Origin: Vampirovibrionales bacterium
GTDB taxonomy: Bacteria; Cyanobacteriota; Vampirovibrionia; Vampirovibrionales; Vampirovibrionaceae
DNA: 64,000 bases
Direction of reading: 5' to 3'
Assembly (NCBI GenBank): GCA_029262635.1
Contig: JAJCZA010000005.1
Location: 471,135-535,134, forward strand
In this document: positions 54,870 to 62,567 of the stretch, piece by piece
Position numbering within the stretch: the first letter of the stretch is position 1
Layout: each line of letters starts with the position of its first letter
Notes under the pieces: model-generated
What the model saw: only the letters and a program-made list of their open reading frames with translations
What the model was told of the DNA's origin: nothing
Databases searched by the model: none
Position numbers and translations under genes: made by a program

Positions 54870-56273
54870 TTGATTGATTCTATTTTAATGTACGTTACAG
54901 AAAAAACCAGCCTGTTGTTAAAATTGCCCCCATTGAGGATATCGTTGAGGCGAACTGTTACTTTTTTTAATATATGTCTGCAAAAAGCCCGGCTGATAAT
55001 GGTTTTAAGTTGTGTCTTTTTGGTAGGCTGTGGGCAAACAGCAAAAGATGAAACAATACCGGTTCGGATCCAGTTTGCAACGTGGGGTGGAGCGGAAGAG
55101 ATCCAGGTGATTAGAGAAGTGGTGCAAGCCTTTGAAACTTCGCATCCGGGAGTTCAGGTTGAGATTATCCATATCCCTGACCGTTATTACCAAAAACTGC
55201 ATATTCTTATTGCTGGTGGCTTGATGCCGGATGTGGTGTTTACGAATAGCATTAGTTTTCCGGTGTATGCTCGACATCATTTATTTGTCGATTTAGCGCC
55301 CTATTTAAAAGAGAGTAAGGTGTTGGATGAAATGGATTTCTATCCGTCTTCGCTTCAAGTATTTTATATGACAAAAGAGGGTGGGAAAAAAGCTTTGGGG
55401 GCCATCCCTCGGGACATTTCCAACGTGGTGGTATATTACAATAAGGATGTTTTTTGGCAGGCTGGTGTGCCGTTACCTTCGGCGGACTGGGATTGGCAAA
55501 CTTTTACGGAGACAGCAAAAGCCCTAACTCTTGATCGAGATGGTGACGGCCGGTTGGATCGTTTTGGGGTGTCGTTTAACCGTCATAGCTCGATTTTTTG
55601 GATGCCTTTTGTTTGGAGTGCGGGTGGAGCGCTGTTTAACTCGGATCAGACAGGGGTGGCATTGGATCAACCTTCGGCGTTGGCAGGGTTGCAGTTTTAT
55701 GCGGATTGGCCACAAACGTATCATGTGGCCCCCCGAAAAACAGAAAGTGGTGGTACGAAAATGAGCGAGATGTTTCTCCATGGCAAAGTCGCTATGTTAC
55801 TAGATGGCCGTTGGCGAGTGCCGTCTCTTCGAAAAAAAGCCACGTTCCAGTGGGATATCGCACCTCTGCCTCGAGGGCCAAAGGGCTCCATTTCTGGGTT
55901 GGACGCCTCCGGTTATGCTATGGCCGCAAGTACTCGCTATCCAGAGGCGGCCTGGATGCTGATTGAATACCTGTCATCGTCAATGGCGATACGTCGACTG
56001 ACGGAAAGCGGTCTGATGATTCCGGCTCGTCAGGATGTGGCTGAGAGTTCGGTCTTTTTATCGCCGGATCAATTACCGACCCATAGTCGGGTCTTTCTGG
56101 ATGTGATTCCATCGGGAATGCCGACCCGGTCGCACCCTCGGTGGAATGAATTATCCGAGGAATTGAACTTAGCGTTGGAGCCAGTTTGGGATGGTCAACA
56201 GTCACCTGAGGAAGCAATGCGTAAGGTAAAGCCTAAATTGGAGCGTATCATGGGGGTAGTGACCCATGAGTAG
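54870..56273 (+). CDS. Sugar ABC transporter substrate-binding lipoprotein
   Basis: An extracytoplasmic solute-binding protein of family 1 (MalE/UgpB type). L-V-G-C at residues 51-54 (counting from TTG 54870) is a lipobox, so the mature protein would be lipid-anchored. W-G-G-A-E-E-I, F-E-T-S-H-P-G-V-Q-V and D-V-V-F-T-N-S-I-S-F-P are typical, as is G-K-V-A-M-L-L-D-G-R-W. The true start is uncertain: ATG 54888 and ATG 54999 are also in frame and none has a clear ribosome site; the latter gives a very short signal peptide. It overlaps the permease gene by 8 bases. Sugar identity unknown. Confidence 0.85.
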   Translation: MIDSILMYVTEKTSLLLKLPPLRISLRRTVTFFNICLQKARLIMVLSCVFLVGCGQTAKDETIPVRIQFATWGGAEEIQVIREVVQAFETSHPGVQVEIIHIPDRYYQKLHILIAGGLMPDVVFTNSISFPVYARHHLFVDLAPYLKESKVLDEMDFYPSSLQVFYMTKEGGKKALGAIPRDISNVVVYYNKDVFWQAGVPLPSADWDWQTFTETAKALTLDRDGDGRLDRFGVSFNRHSSIFWMPFVWSAGGALFNSDQTGVALDQPSALAGLQFYADWPQTYHVAPRKTESGGTKMSEMFLHGKVAMLLDGRWRVPSLRKKATFQWDIAPLPRGPKGSISGLDASGYAMAASTRYPEAAWMLIEYLSSSMAIRRLTESGLMIPARQDVAESSVFLSPDQLPTHSRVFLDVIPSGMPTRSHPRWNELSEELNLALEPVWDGQQSPEEAMRKVKPKLERIMGVVTHE

Positions 56274-57207
56274 TCACTTTCAATCCTCAAAGTCTTCAAA
56301 TTCAAACCACCCAGCTCGACAGTATGAAACCTTCTGGGCATGGGTGTTTATCCTACCTTGCCTGCTGGGGTTATTTGTTTTTACGTATATTCCCACCTTT
56401 TCGTCTTTGGGACTGAGCTTTTCGTATTGGGATCTGTTGGGTCAGCCCGCATGGGTCGGGTTGGATAATTATGAGGCAGTGTTATCGGACCCTTTGTTCT
56501 GGCGGGCGTTTGGTAATACTTGGTTTTTTGTGTTGGTTTCTGGCGTGTTAGAAGTGGTTTTGGGTCTTGGGCTAGCGGTGGTTCTTAATCAGGCGATTAA
56601 AGGGCAATCCTGGTTTCGGGCGGCGTATTTTTTACCGTTTGTGACGCCTATGGTAAGTGTGGCGATTGTCTGGGGTTGGATTTATGATCCTGAGTACGGG
56701 GTGCTGAACTGGCTTTTGGAGAATCTCGGACTTTTAGCGGCCTTCCGAGAGGGTGAACCGATTGCGTGGCTTTATGACCCGAGTACAGCCATGTTCGCGA
56801 TTATTCTGTTACGCGTTTGGAAAAACGTCGGCTACAACCTGATTATTTTTCTGGCGGGCCTGCAAGGGGTTTCTGAGTCGATTTATGAATCGGCCCGGTT
56901 GGACGGGGCGAGTCCCTGGGTGTCGTTCTGGAAATTAACCTTGCCCTTGATCACGCCGACCCTATTTTTTGTGGTGATGGTCACCTTGATTAATGCTTTT
57001 CAGGCTTTTGATTCCATTTATCTATTGACTCAGGGCGGGCCAGAGCATAGTACGGACGTTATGGTCTACTGGCTTTTTAAAAACGCATTTGAGTTTTATA
57101 AGATTGGTCCGGCTTCGGCCATTGCTTATATTGTGTTTCTGGTGATTCTAGTGTTGACGCTTGTTCAATGGCAGTTAAGGAAACGGTGGGTGCTGTATGA
57201 AGAGTAA
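56266..57207 (+). CDS. Sugar ABC transporter permease (MalF/UgpA type)
   Basis: Inner-membrane permease, 313 residues with six predicted helices. The EAA loop is S-A-R-L-D-G-A-S-P-W-V-S-F-W-K-L-T-L-P, which docks to the ATPase. F-L-P-C-L-L-G-L-F-V-F near the N-terminus is typical. The gene overlaps both neighbours, indicating one operon with the binding protein and second permease. No ATPase gene follows, so an MsmK/UgpC-like ATPase must be encoded elsewhere. Confidence 0.92.
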   Translation: MSSHFQSSKSSNSNHPARQYETFWAWVFILPCLLGLFVFTYIPTFSSLGLSFSYWDLLGQPAWVGLDNYEAVLSDPLFWRAFGNTWFFVLVSGVLEVVLGLGLAVVLNQAIKGQSWFRAAYFLPFVTPMVSVAIVWGWIYDPEYGVLNWLLENLGLLAAFREGEPIAWLYDPSTAMFAIILLRVWKNVGYNLIIFLAGLQGVSESIYESARLDGASPWVSFWKLTLPLITPTLFFVVMVTLINAFQAFDSIYLLTQGGPEHSTDVMVYWLFKNAFEFYKIGPASAIAYIVFLVILVLTLVQWQLRKRWVLYEE

Positions 57208-58042
57208 AACCCTGTCGAATTTACCTTGGGCGGCGAGTGCGGTCTGGCTTTTGTTGGCGTTGGGCGCTGTATTAGTGATGACACCTTTCTGGGTGATGCT
57301 TATCACGTCGCTCATTGAACCAGCCCAGGCGACTCAAAAGCCGCCGGTGTTATTCACGACGGTTCTCCATTGGGAAAATTACAGCCGACTGTTTGAGCAG
57401 GTGCCCATGATACGGTATTTATTGAACAGCTTGCTGGTTTCAACCATAACAACTGTCATGCATGTGGTGTTGTGTGCTATGGCGGCTTATGGATTTTCCC
57501 GACTGGATTTTCCGTATAAAAATGGGGTATTTTTTCTGTTTTTAATCACGTTGATGATCCCGCCCTATGTGAATATTGTGCCGCTGTTTTTTCTGATGAA
57601 AACCTTCCATTGGATTGACACGTTTTGGGCGTTGATTGTGCCTGGGCTATTTGGAGCCTTTGGGGTTTTCCTATTGCGTCAGTGGTTTAATGGTTTACCG
57701 GTAGAGTTAGAGGATGCGGCCCGTATCGATGGGTGCAATCCATGGCAGATCTTTTGGCGAGTGGCTTTGCCGTTGGCGACACCGGCATTAGCGGCGCTGG
57801 CGATTTTCATTTTTATTTTTAGCTGGAATAGTTTTATGTGGCCGTTGATTATTACCCATTCGGAATCCATGCGTACTTTGCCCGTTGGGATTGCGGCGCT
57901 TCAGGGAAGTTTTCGAAACGATACGGATTGGCCGGTTTTGATGGCCGCCAGTACTCTGTCCATTATTCCGGTGGTGATTGCGTTTTTACTGGGGCAACGC
58001 CATTTTTTAAAAGGGATTCTCATGGGTAGTGTGAAAGAGTAG
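57197..58042 (+). CDS. Sugar ABC transporter permease (MalG/UgpE type)
   Basis: The second permease, 281 residues with six helices. E-D-A-A-R-I-D-G-C-N-P-W-Q-I-F-W and then R-V-A-L-P form the EAA loop. M-T-P-F-W-V-M-L-I-T-S near the N-terminus is family-typical. Its start overlaps the first permease by 11 bases. The operon ends here; a T9G8 homopolymer run lies just beyond the stop. Confidence 0.92.
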   Translation: MKSKTLSNLPWAASAVWLLLALGAVLVMTPFWVMLITSLIEPAQATQKPPVLFTTVLHWENYSRLFEQVPMIRYLLNSLLVSTITTVMHVVLCAMAAYGFSRLDFPYKNGVFFLFLITLMIPPYVNIVPLFFLMKTFHWIDTFWALIVPGLFGAFGVFLLRQWFNGLPVELEDAARIDGCNPWQIFWRVALPLATPALAALAIFIFIFSWNSFMWPLIITHSESMRTLPVGIAALQGSFRNDTDWPVLMAASTLSIIPVVIAFLLGQRHFLKGILMGSVKE

Positions 58043-58068
58043 GCAAAGTCTTTTTTTTTGGGGGGGGA

Positions 58069-58257
58069 TCAAGCTTTTAGACAGTGGAGGAGCGGGTATT
58101 CTTTTTCAAGTGCTTTCACGGTCTCGTAAGGCACACCGATTTCCGTGAGTTCTTCGCCATGGATTTGAAAGAGATCAATCAATGATTGGGCTAGCGGGTG
58201 CAAGGGGTCTAAAGCAAGGTAGTTCTGAATAATCGATAAAGATTCGGGACGACTCAT
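58069..58257 (-). CDS. Small hypothetical protein
   Basis: A 62-residue helical protein starting M-S-R-P-E-S-L-S-I-I-Q; the frame is open to 58374, but the upstream 39 residues are strongly basic and overlap the divergent broken ORF at 58318. It carries I-Q-N-Y-L-A-L-D-P-L-H-P-L-A, reminiscent of one TPR-like hairpin. It is convergent with the permease gene and not otherwise recognised. Confidence 0.45.
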   Translation of the reverse strand: MSRPESLSIIQNYLALDPLHPLAQSLIDLFQIHGEELTEIGVPYETVKALEKEYPLLHCLKA

Positions 58258-58317
58258 TCTACCAAACTGAAGTGCTAACGGAGTGCTAAGCGGCCCCTTT
58301 CTGATATTTTTTTGTGT

Positions 58318-58635
58318 ATGACGAATCCTCACTCGCTGATAAGCCGAGCGACGATCCGAGTGTCTGGATCGCATAAAGACAATCTAACCTACTTCAATCA
58401 ACAGATAAATTTGGATGAACTTCTCTTGTCAGAACGACAACAATCATTTAAGGGACGCTATGTCATACGTCTTATGGATGAATAGCGGAATTTTATCTTA
58501 TCGAAAGAGCAGGTCGGGGCTCAAGATAAAGTTGTGCTACAACGAGCTTTGGAAAAAGAGGAAGCGCTTATTGGAAAAGCGGTTCAAGGGGGGGCAAGTA
58601 TGTTTTTACAGAAGACATATTATCAAGATTTATAA
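58318..58635 (+). pseudogene. ORF interrupted by one in-frame TAG
   Basis: Reading from ATG 58318, 55 codons run to TAG at 58483, and the same frame stays open for 49 more codons to TAA at 58633. Both halves look protein-like: L-D-E-L-L-L-S-E-R-Q-Q-S-F before, and K-E-Q-V-G-A-Q-D-K-V-V-L-Q-R-A-L-E-K-E-E after. The simplest reading is a ~105-residue gene broken by a nonsense mutation. TAG is a normal stop elsewhere here (rpsT). A functional 55-residue protein or a sequencing error are alternatives. An overlapping ORF at 58415-58663 in another frame has poor composition. No family recognised. Confidence 0.4.
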
Positions 58636-58721
58636 CGAGAGGTTGATTTCTGCGGGCTTGTAATCCGTGTAGAATAGAAAAGAACGTGTGCGTGTGATGT
58701 TTTGATACTTGGAGTTTTGTT

Positions 58722-59123
58722 ATGGCAAAAGCAATCCATTGGCCTCGGGTCTTTCGGGAAGAGATTTTAGCTGAGGATTCAGAGTCTCTTTTTTCGGCGT
58801 TTCGGCTGGGCCGATTTTATTATGAAGGTCGATACTGGGCACCGGATGAGGAAGTGGATATTCGGTGTGATCATTTAAAAATTCGGCGGGCCATTGTTCG
58901 GGGAGACCTAAAGTGTTGTCCTATTAAGGATTTATCCCCTGCGGATTTGAAGGCTCAAAAACCGTCGCTTCAGACGGCCTCTGATGTGGTTCGGTTTCTG
59001 GGTACTCACTATAATCAGCCGGTGGATGAGAACACGGAAGTAACGGTGGTTTATTATCAGAACAAACCCGTGGTTCCTGAAGAGGTTGAGTCCCAAGAGG
59101 ATGACACGGGTCGGCACTTTTAA
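58722..59123 (+). CDS. Hypothetical protein with acidic tail
   Basis: A 133-residue protein, not recognised. It has an aromatic-rich N-terminal half (F-R-L-G-R-F-Y-Y-E-G-R-Y-W), then a cysteine-containing stretch C-D-H-L-K-I-R-R-A-I-V-R-G-D-L-K-C-C-P. A later strand is T-E-V-T-V-V-Y-Y-Q-N, and the tail is Glu/Asp-rich. TGGAG is 7 bases before the ATG. It is a single-gene unit closed by the terminator at 59217-59250. Confidence 0.65.
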   Translation: MAKAIHWPRVFREEILAEDSESLFSAFRLGRFYYEGRYWAPDEEVDIRCDHLKIRRAIVRGDLKCCPIKDLSPADLKAQKPSLQTASDVVRFLGTHYNQPVDENTEVTVVYYQNKPVVPEEVESQEDDTGRHF

Positions 59124-59216
59124 GTAGAAACGTGGTTTTAAAAAGCGAGCCCCCGAGGGGAGCATCGCTCTCTCTAAAACAATTAGAAGGGCTTTGGTAG
59201 TATTCTTTTTAGTTGA

Positions 59217-59250
59217 AGCCAGCGATCAAGAGAGATCGCTGGCTTTTTTG
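59217..59250 (+). terminator. Intrinsic terminator
   Basis: A perfect 11-base stem AGCCAGCGATC/GATCGCTGGCT with a 6-base loop is followed by a run of T. It ends the transcript of the gene at 58722-59123, 94 bases after its stop. Confidence 0.9.
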
Positions 59251-59274
59251 GTTATGACTCAGAAAGGTAAGCCC

Positions 59275-59496
59275 TTACAAAGAAAATGGATGCCCTTTGA
59301 GGCTCAAGAACTGAACCGCACTATCCACATCGTGTAACGACAGTTGCGTACTGGTTTCGTTTTCCTGCTGGACGGCTTTGGAGACGTTGGCGTTGCCCGG
59401 TCGCAAATCCTTTGCCCGCCAGACAGGCTCTTCTTGAAGGGTGTCGGCAGAGTCTTTAATCTGCCGGACACTCTTCAGTGGATTGGAATTATTCAT
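59275..59496 (-). CDS. Small protein downstream of flagellin
   Basis: A 73-residue polar protein with no membrane segment. AAGGAG lies 9 bases before the ATG, a strong site suggesting abundant translation. It follows the second flagellin by 57 bases on the same strand and is likely cotranscribed. L-S-L-H-D-V-D-S-A-V-Q-F-L-S-L-K-G at the end may form a helix. It does not resemble FlaG, FliD, FlgM or CsrA. Confidence 0.6.
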   Translation of the reverse strand: MNNSNPLKSVRQIKDSADTLQEEPVWRAKDLRPGNANVSKAVQQENETSTQLSLHDVDSAVQFLSLKGHPFSL

Positions 59497-59553
59497 GCAA
59501 TAACACTCCTTTGTTATTCATTGCGATGTATTGTTAGAATGATAAAAGAGTGT

Positions 59554-60390
59554 TTACTGAAGCAAACGGAGTGCAATGGATGGCGCCTGATTGGCTTGGG
59601 AAAGCGCTAATGCACTGGCTTGTTGAAGAATTTGAAGCTGTGTGAGTCTTGCTGTTTCGACGGCGACATCCACGTTTTTCACAATTCCTTCGGACGCGGA
59701 CAGGTTTTCACTGGAAATTTGGACATAATCTAGTCGATTTTCCAGCTGAGACTGGTTTCCACCAATCGTCGCAACAAACCCAGATAAGGCCGTTAGAGCG
59801 GCATCGACTTCGCCTAAGAGCGTGGTCGCATTGGCGTTGGATGCAAGGGTGTTTTGTAGTAAGCCTAGTGCTGCGGCATCGGTATCGGCAAATGCGCCGG
59901 AGATATCAATGGTATCCGAACCGGCGGTTCCCGCACCGGCCTGAATGGCAAAAGCGGCCACAGATCCGTCGAGTAACTGAATAGCCCCTGCGCCGGTACC
60001 AAATGAGGTGCCGTTTGAGATGGCATCAATATTGGCGAAAATTTGTCCGACTTCAGCGCTATGACCCGTAAAGTCCGTAACTGTGGGGTTAGCCGCTTCA
60101 ATGGCGATTTCTCGGAGTCGTTGTAAATCACCTTGAACGGTTTGCAGAGCGCTATCAGCGATGTTTAGAACATTGATCCCCTGTTGGATGTTATTGGCCG
60201 CCACATCCATACCTCGGCGTTGTGCTTCCAGGCTATTGGCTAGTAGCAGAGATCCGGCTCCGTCTGAAGCTCGGTTCAGCTTTATTCCTGAGGATAGTCG
60301 CTCGATGGATTTGTTGAGCTGCCCCGTGACGCCCCGAAAATGCCGTTGTGCGTTCAGAGAAGAAACGTTGGTGTTTAAAAATAATGACAT
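59554..60390 (-). CDS. fliC: Flagellin
   Basis: Filament subunit, 278 residues. The N-terminal D0/D1 region N-T-N-V-S-S-L-N-A-Q-R and I-E-R-L-S-S-G-I-K-L-N-R-A-S-D and the C-terminal L-Q-I-L-Q-Q-A-S-A-L-A-L-S-Q-A-N are conserved; the central Gly/Ala-rich part is short. The R-A-S-D-G-A-G-S-L-L-L-A stretch differs from the usual D-D-A-A-G-L-x-I that signals TLR5 and fits the filament core. AAGGAGG precedes the ATG. A hairpin lies in the upstream region at 60467-60493. Confidence 0.95.
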   Translation of the reverse strand: MSLFLNTNVSSLNAQRHFRGVTGQLNKSIERLSSGIKLNRASDGAGSLLLANSLEAQRRGMDVAANNIQQGINVLNIADSALQTVQGDLQRLREIAIEAANPTVTDFTGHSAEVGQIFANIDAISNGTSFGTGAGAIQLLDGSVAAFAIQAGAGTAGSDTIDISGAFADTDAAALGLLQNTLASNANATTLLGEVDAALTALSGFVATIGGNQSQLENRLDYVQISSENLSASEGIVKNVDVAVETARLTQLQILQQASALALSQANQAPSIALRLLQ

Positions 60391-60466
60391 GGATTCAGCC
60401 TCCTTACATGCTTTTTAATACATTGTTTCCGTACAATGACCATGCACACGAGGCGACCTCTGAGGC

Positions 60467-60493
60467 TCGACTTGAACAGTTCTGTTTCAAGTC
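60467..60493. repeat. Imperfect inverted repeat upstream of flagellin
   Basis: CGACTTGAACAG pairs with CTGTTTCAAGTCG apart from one extra base, about 80 bases upstream of the flagellin ATG. As RNA it would form a stable hairpin in the leader and could affect mRNA stability or CsrA-type control. No CsrA-like GGA loop is visible. Confidence 0.4.
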
Positions 60494-60642
60494 GTTATTC
60501 AGACACGCTGTTTGGATCCCGGACGAATAAAGCAACCGAATAAAAGGTCAATCTCTCTTTACCTGCTTAACTCTTTAAATTTAGAGGTAAATCGTTATTC
60601 CACCTGATTTGTTTGAAAATAAATGGTCTCTCTTTGCCCGAT

Positions 60643-60663
60643 CAACAAAAGCACGTTTTGTTG
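60643..60663. repeat. Inverted repeat CAACAAAA-N5-TTTTGTTG
   Basis: A perfect 8-base inverted repeat about 250 bases upstream of the flagellin gene, with no T run beyond it. Together with the repeats at 60467 and 60779 it makes this 510-base gap (60391-60900) unusually rich in dyad symmetry. No gene is seen in the gap. Confidence 0.35.
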
Positions 60664-60778
60664 CCTGTGTTGTTTATACCTACGCTTAACTAAGGAATTG
60701 TTGTGAAAGTAGAAAGGTAATAAAAAATAAGTATAGTGAATATGGTCTTATTGTTTTATTCGACAGGATGTCATCTAT

Positions 60779-60816
60779 CTGAATGAGATGTAACTAAAGT
60801 GTTACATCTCATTCAG
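60779..60816. repeat. Perfect 16-base inverted repeat with 6-base loop
   Basis: CTGAATGAGATGTAAC and its exact complement flank TAAAGT. There is no T run on either strand, so it is not a standard terminator. It lies 11 bases from the flagellar terminator at 60827-60871. It could be a regulatory hairpin, an operator or a mobile-element remnant. Confidence 0.55.
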
Positions 60817-60826
60817 TAGAAACCCC

Positions 60827-60871
60827 TAAAAAAACCCCCTTTTCCAATGCTATCAGAGGAAAAGGGGGTTT
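60827..60871 (-). terminator. Intrinsic terminator after the small flagellar-locus gene
   Basis: A 14-base perfect stem (AAACCCCCTTTTCC with its complement) and a 12-base loop, with T runs on both sides. It lies 30 bases after the minus-strand gene at 60901-61176 and separates that transcript from the second flagellin. It may act in both directions. Confidence 0.85.
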
Positions 60872-60900
60872 CTAATTTTTACCTTACTTCAGGATAAAGT

Positions 60901-61176
60901 CTAAAAGGGTTTAGGGTGGATAAAGGCCAGTTTGTTTTGTGAGGCATGCTCTGCAAAGGTCTGGCTCAGTTTCTGTTTGACTTCCTGAGACTTTAGTAAG
61001 GTCAAAATTTCGTGGGTGACGTTCAGATTTCGAATGGGAGGTTTTGAAGCGGTGAAATTTTCCTTGGCGACCGACAGGGTGGAGGGGTTGAGAATAAAAC
61101 CACCGAAAAGATCATGGGGTTGGGTTTTATCAAGTGAGGGTGTTGTTAACGAAGGGGGGGATTTCATGATAGCCAT
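60901..61176 (-). CDS. Small protein between the flagellin genes
   Basis: A 91-residue basic protein beginning M-A-I-M-K-S-P-P-S-L. AAAGGAG lies 12 bases before the ATG and the gene follows the first flagellin by 62 bases. The C-terminal third is helical: V-T-H-E-I-L-T-L-L-K-S-Q-E-V-K-Q-K-L. No membrane segment or known family. It ends at a strong terminator, so flagellin plus this gene probably form one unit. Confidence 0.6.
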   Translation of the reverse strand: MAIMKSPPSLTTPSLDKTQPHDLFGGFILNPSTLSVAKENFTASKPPIRNLNVTHEILTLLKSQEVKQKLSQTFAEHASQNKLAFIHPKPF

Positions 61177-61238
61177 AGATCAAGGTAACTCCTTTTTTAA
61201 AATTGGGGGTGGAAGGTGATAAATATAGTGCTTTTTAT

Positions 61239-62177
61239 TTATTGTTGGAGCAGTGAGAGTGCCAGTTGAGGGATGGTGTTGGCCTGAGAAAGAACCTGGA
61301 CAGAGGCCTGCTGTAAAATCTGGTTTTGGGTTAGAATTGAACTTTCCGCCGCTACGTCCAAATCTCGGATCCGTGAGTTCGAGGCGGAGAAATTTTCAAT
61401 GGCGATTTGCAGGTTGGTTGTGACACTGTCCATCTGGTTTTGAAAGGAACCAATGGTTGCCAGTTGGGCTGTAATCCCTTGAATCGAATTGTCAATGTCG
61501 GTTAGAAAGGCACGAGCGTCATTGGTGGTAGAGAGACCTGCTGAAACGCCTGTTCCAGTGTTGAACATGTTGTTCAAGGAAGTGAAGTGAGTGGTCCCAC
61601 CAACGGTATCATAGATTCCGATACCGCCAATAGCGGGGGCCGCATCACCATGGGCGCTAATGAGCGCATTGCTGATATCAATGGTGTTGGTTGCCGTGTT
61701 GGAACCTGGCCCCACCTGAATAACAGGAGCAATAGCCGAAGGAGGACTAAGGGCACTGCCATCCAGCAGGTTAATATTGTTGAACTGAGTGCCGAGTGCG
61801 ATTCGATTGACGTCTTCGGTGAGCGAGCGGATTTCCTGTCCGATAGCATTTCGCTGTTGCTGAGAATTAGTAGCCGTACCGGCTTGAACAGCGAGTTCCC
61901 GCATTCGTTGTAGATCATTCAAAATAACGGTGAGAGCCCCTTCAGCGATTTGAAGGACGCTAATGCCATCTTGTGTATTTTGTAGCGCTTTTTTCATGCC
62001 TCGGATCTGGCCCGTTAGGTTTTCGGAGATACTTAATCCGGCGGCATCGTCAGCGGCCCGATTGATTTTAAATCCCGAAGCCAATCGTTCAAGGGAACGC
62101 TGAACGGCTCTGGAATTTTGAGTCAGTCGACGATTCGCAATGAGTGAGGTCACGTTTGTGTTAACAACAAGACCCAT
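61239..62177 (-). CDS. fliC: Flagellin
   Basis: A second filament subunit, 312 residues. N-terminal N-T-N-V-T-S-L-I-A-N-R-R and L-E-R-L-A-S-G-F-K-I-N-R-A-A-D-D-A-A-G-L-S-I and C-terminal I-L-Q-Q-A-S-V-Q-V-L-S-Q-A-N are well conserved; the R-M-R-E-L-A-V-Q-A core motif is complete. The centre is Thr/Gly/Ala-rich and short. AAGGAG is 9 bases before the ATG. It keeps the canonical core that the other flagellin has changed, so the two may occupy different positions along the filament. Confidence 0.96.
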   Translation of the reverse strand: MGLVVNTNVTSLIANRRLTQNSRAVQRSLERLASGFKINRAADDAAGLSISENLTGQIRGMKKALQNTQDGISVLQIAEGALTVILNDLQRMRELAVQAGTATNSQQQRNAIGQEIRSLTEDVNRIALGTQFNNINLLDGSALSPPSAIAPVIQVGPGSNTATNTIDISNALISAHGDAAPAIGGIGIYDTVGGTTHFTSLNNMFNTGTGVSAGLSTTNDARAFLTDIDNSIQGITAQLATIGSFQNQMDSVTTNLQIAIENFSASNSRIRDLDVAAESSILTQNQILQQASVQVLSQANTIPQLALSLLQQ

Positions 62178-62567
62178 GGTGGTGTTCTCCTTAACTGTGT
62201 TTCTACGTCCGTGTAGAGAGCAGGTTACTACCGCCCCCTGAGTCTTTCAGGATTTGGAGCAACCTCTTTCGAGGCACATTCGGGTTTCTCTTTTTCGTTA
62301 ATCTGATGAGTCTTTTTCCAACCCGCCTGTTTTTTGGTTATAAACAAGCGTTTTTGTTTTACCCAAATGTGTTCTTGCTTAGCCTATCGTTGCCATATGC
62401 CGAGTCTTTAGCTTGTAGGTGGTTATAATCCTCCGTTTGTAGGATGGGTTTGTTGGGGGAGAAATTGGGCTTTTACGCTTAAAAGTCCGGTAAACAGGGT
62501 TTTTTTTGCAAGATATCTTGTGATATGCTGGCACCCGTTTACTCCATTAATTGAAGGACAGAATCAC
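62178..62567. other. Divergent regulatory region, flagellin / dehydrogenase homolog
   Basis: These 390 bases contain no supported ORF. On the minus strand TTGGGT is followed 18 bases later by TATAAC near 62320, a possible promoter for the flagellin. I do not see a convincing flagellar sigma-28 pair (TAAA and GCCGATAA) at proper spacing. The plus-strand promoter of the next gene is not obvious. Confidence 0.35.

Noticed and set aside
58051..58067. T9G8 homopolymer run as a phase-variation switch
   Set aside because: It lies between the stop codons of two convergent genes and cannot change a reading frame; it may be an assembly or sequencing weak point.
58415..58663. Plus-strand ORF of 82 codons
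   Set aside because: The other frame, interrupted by a single TAG, has clearly more protein-like composition over the same bases.
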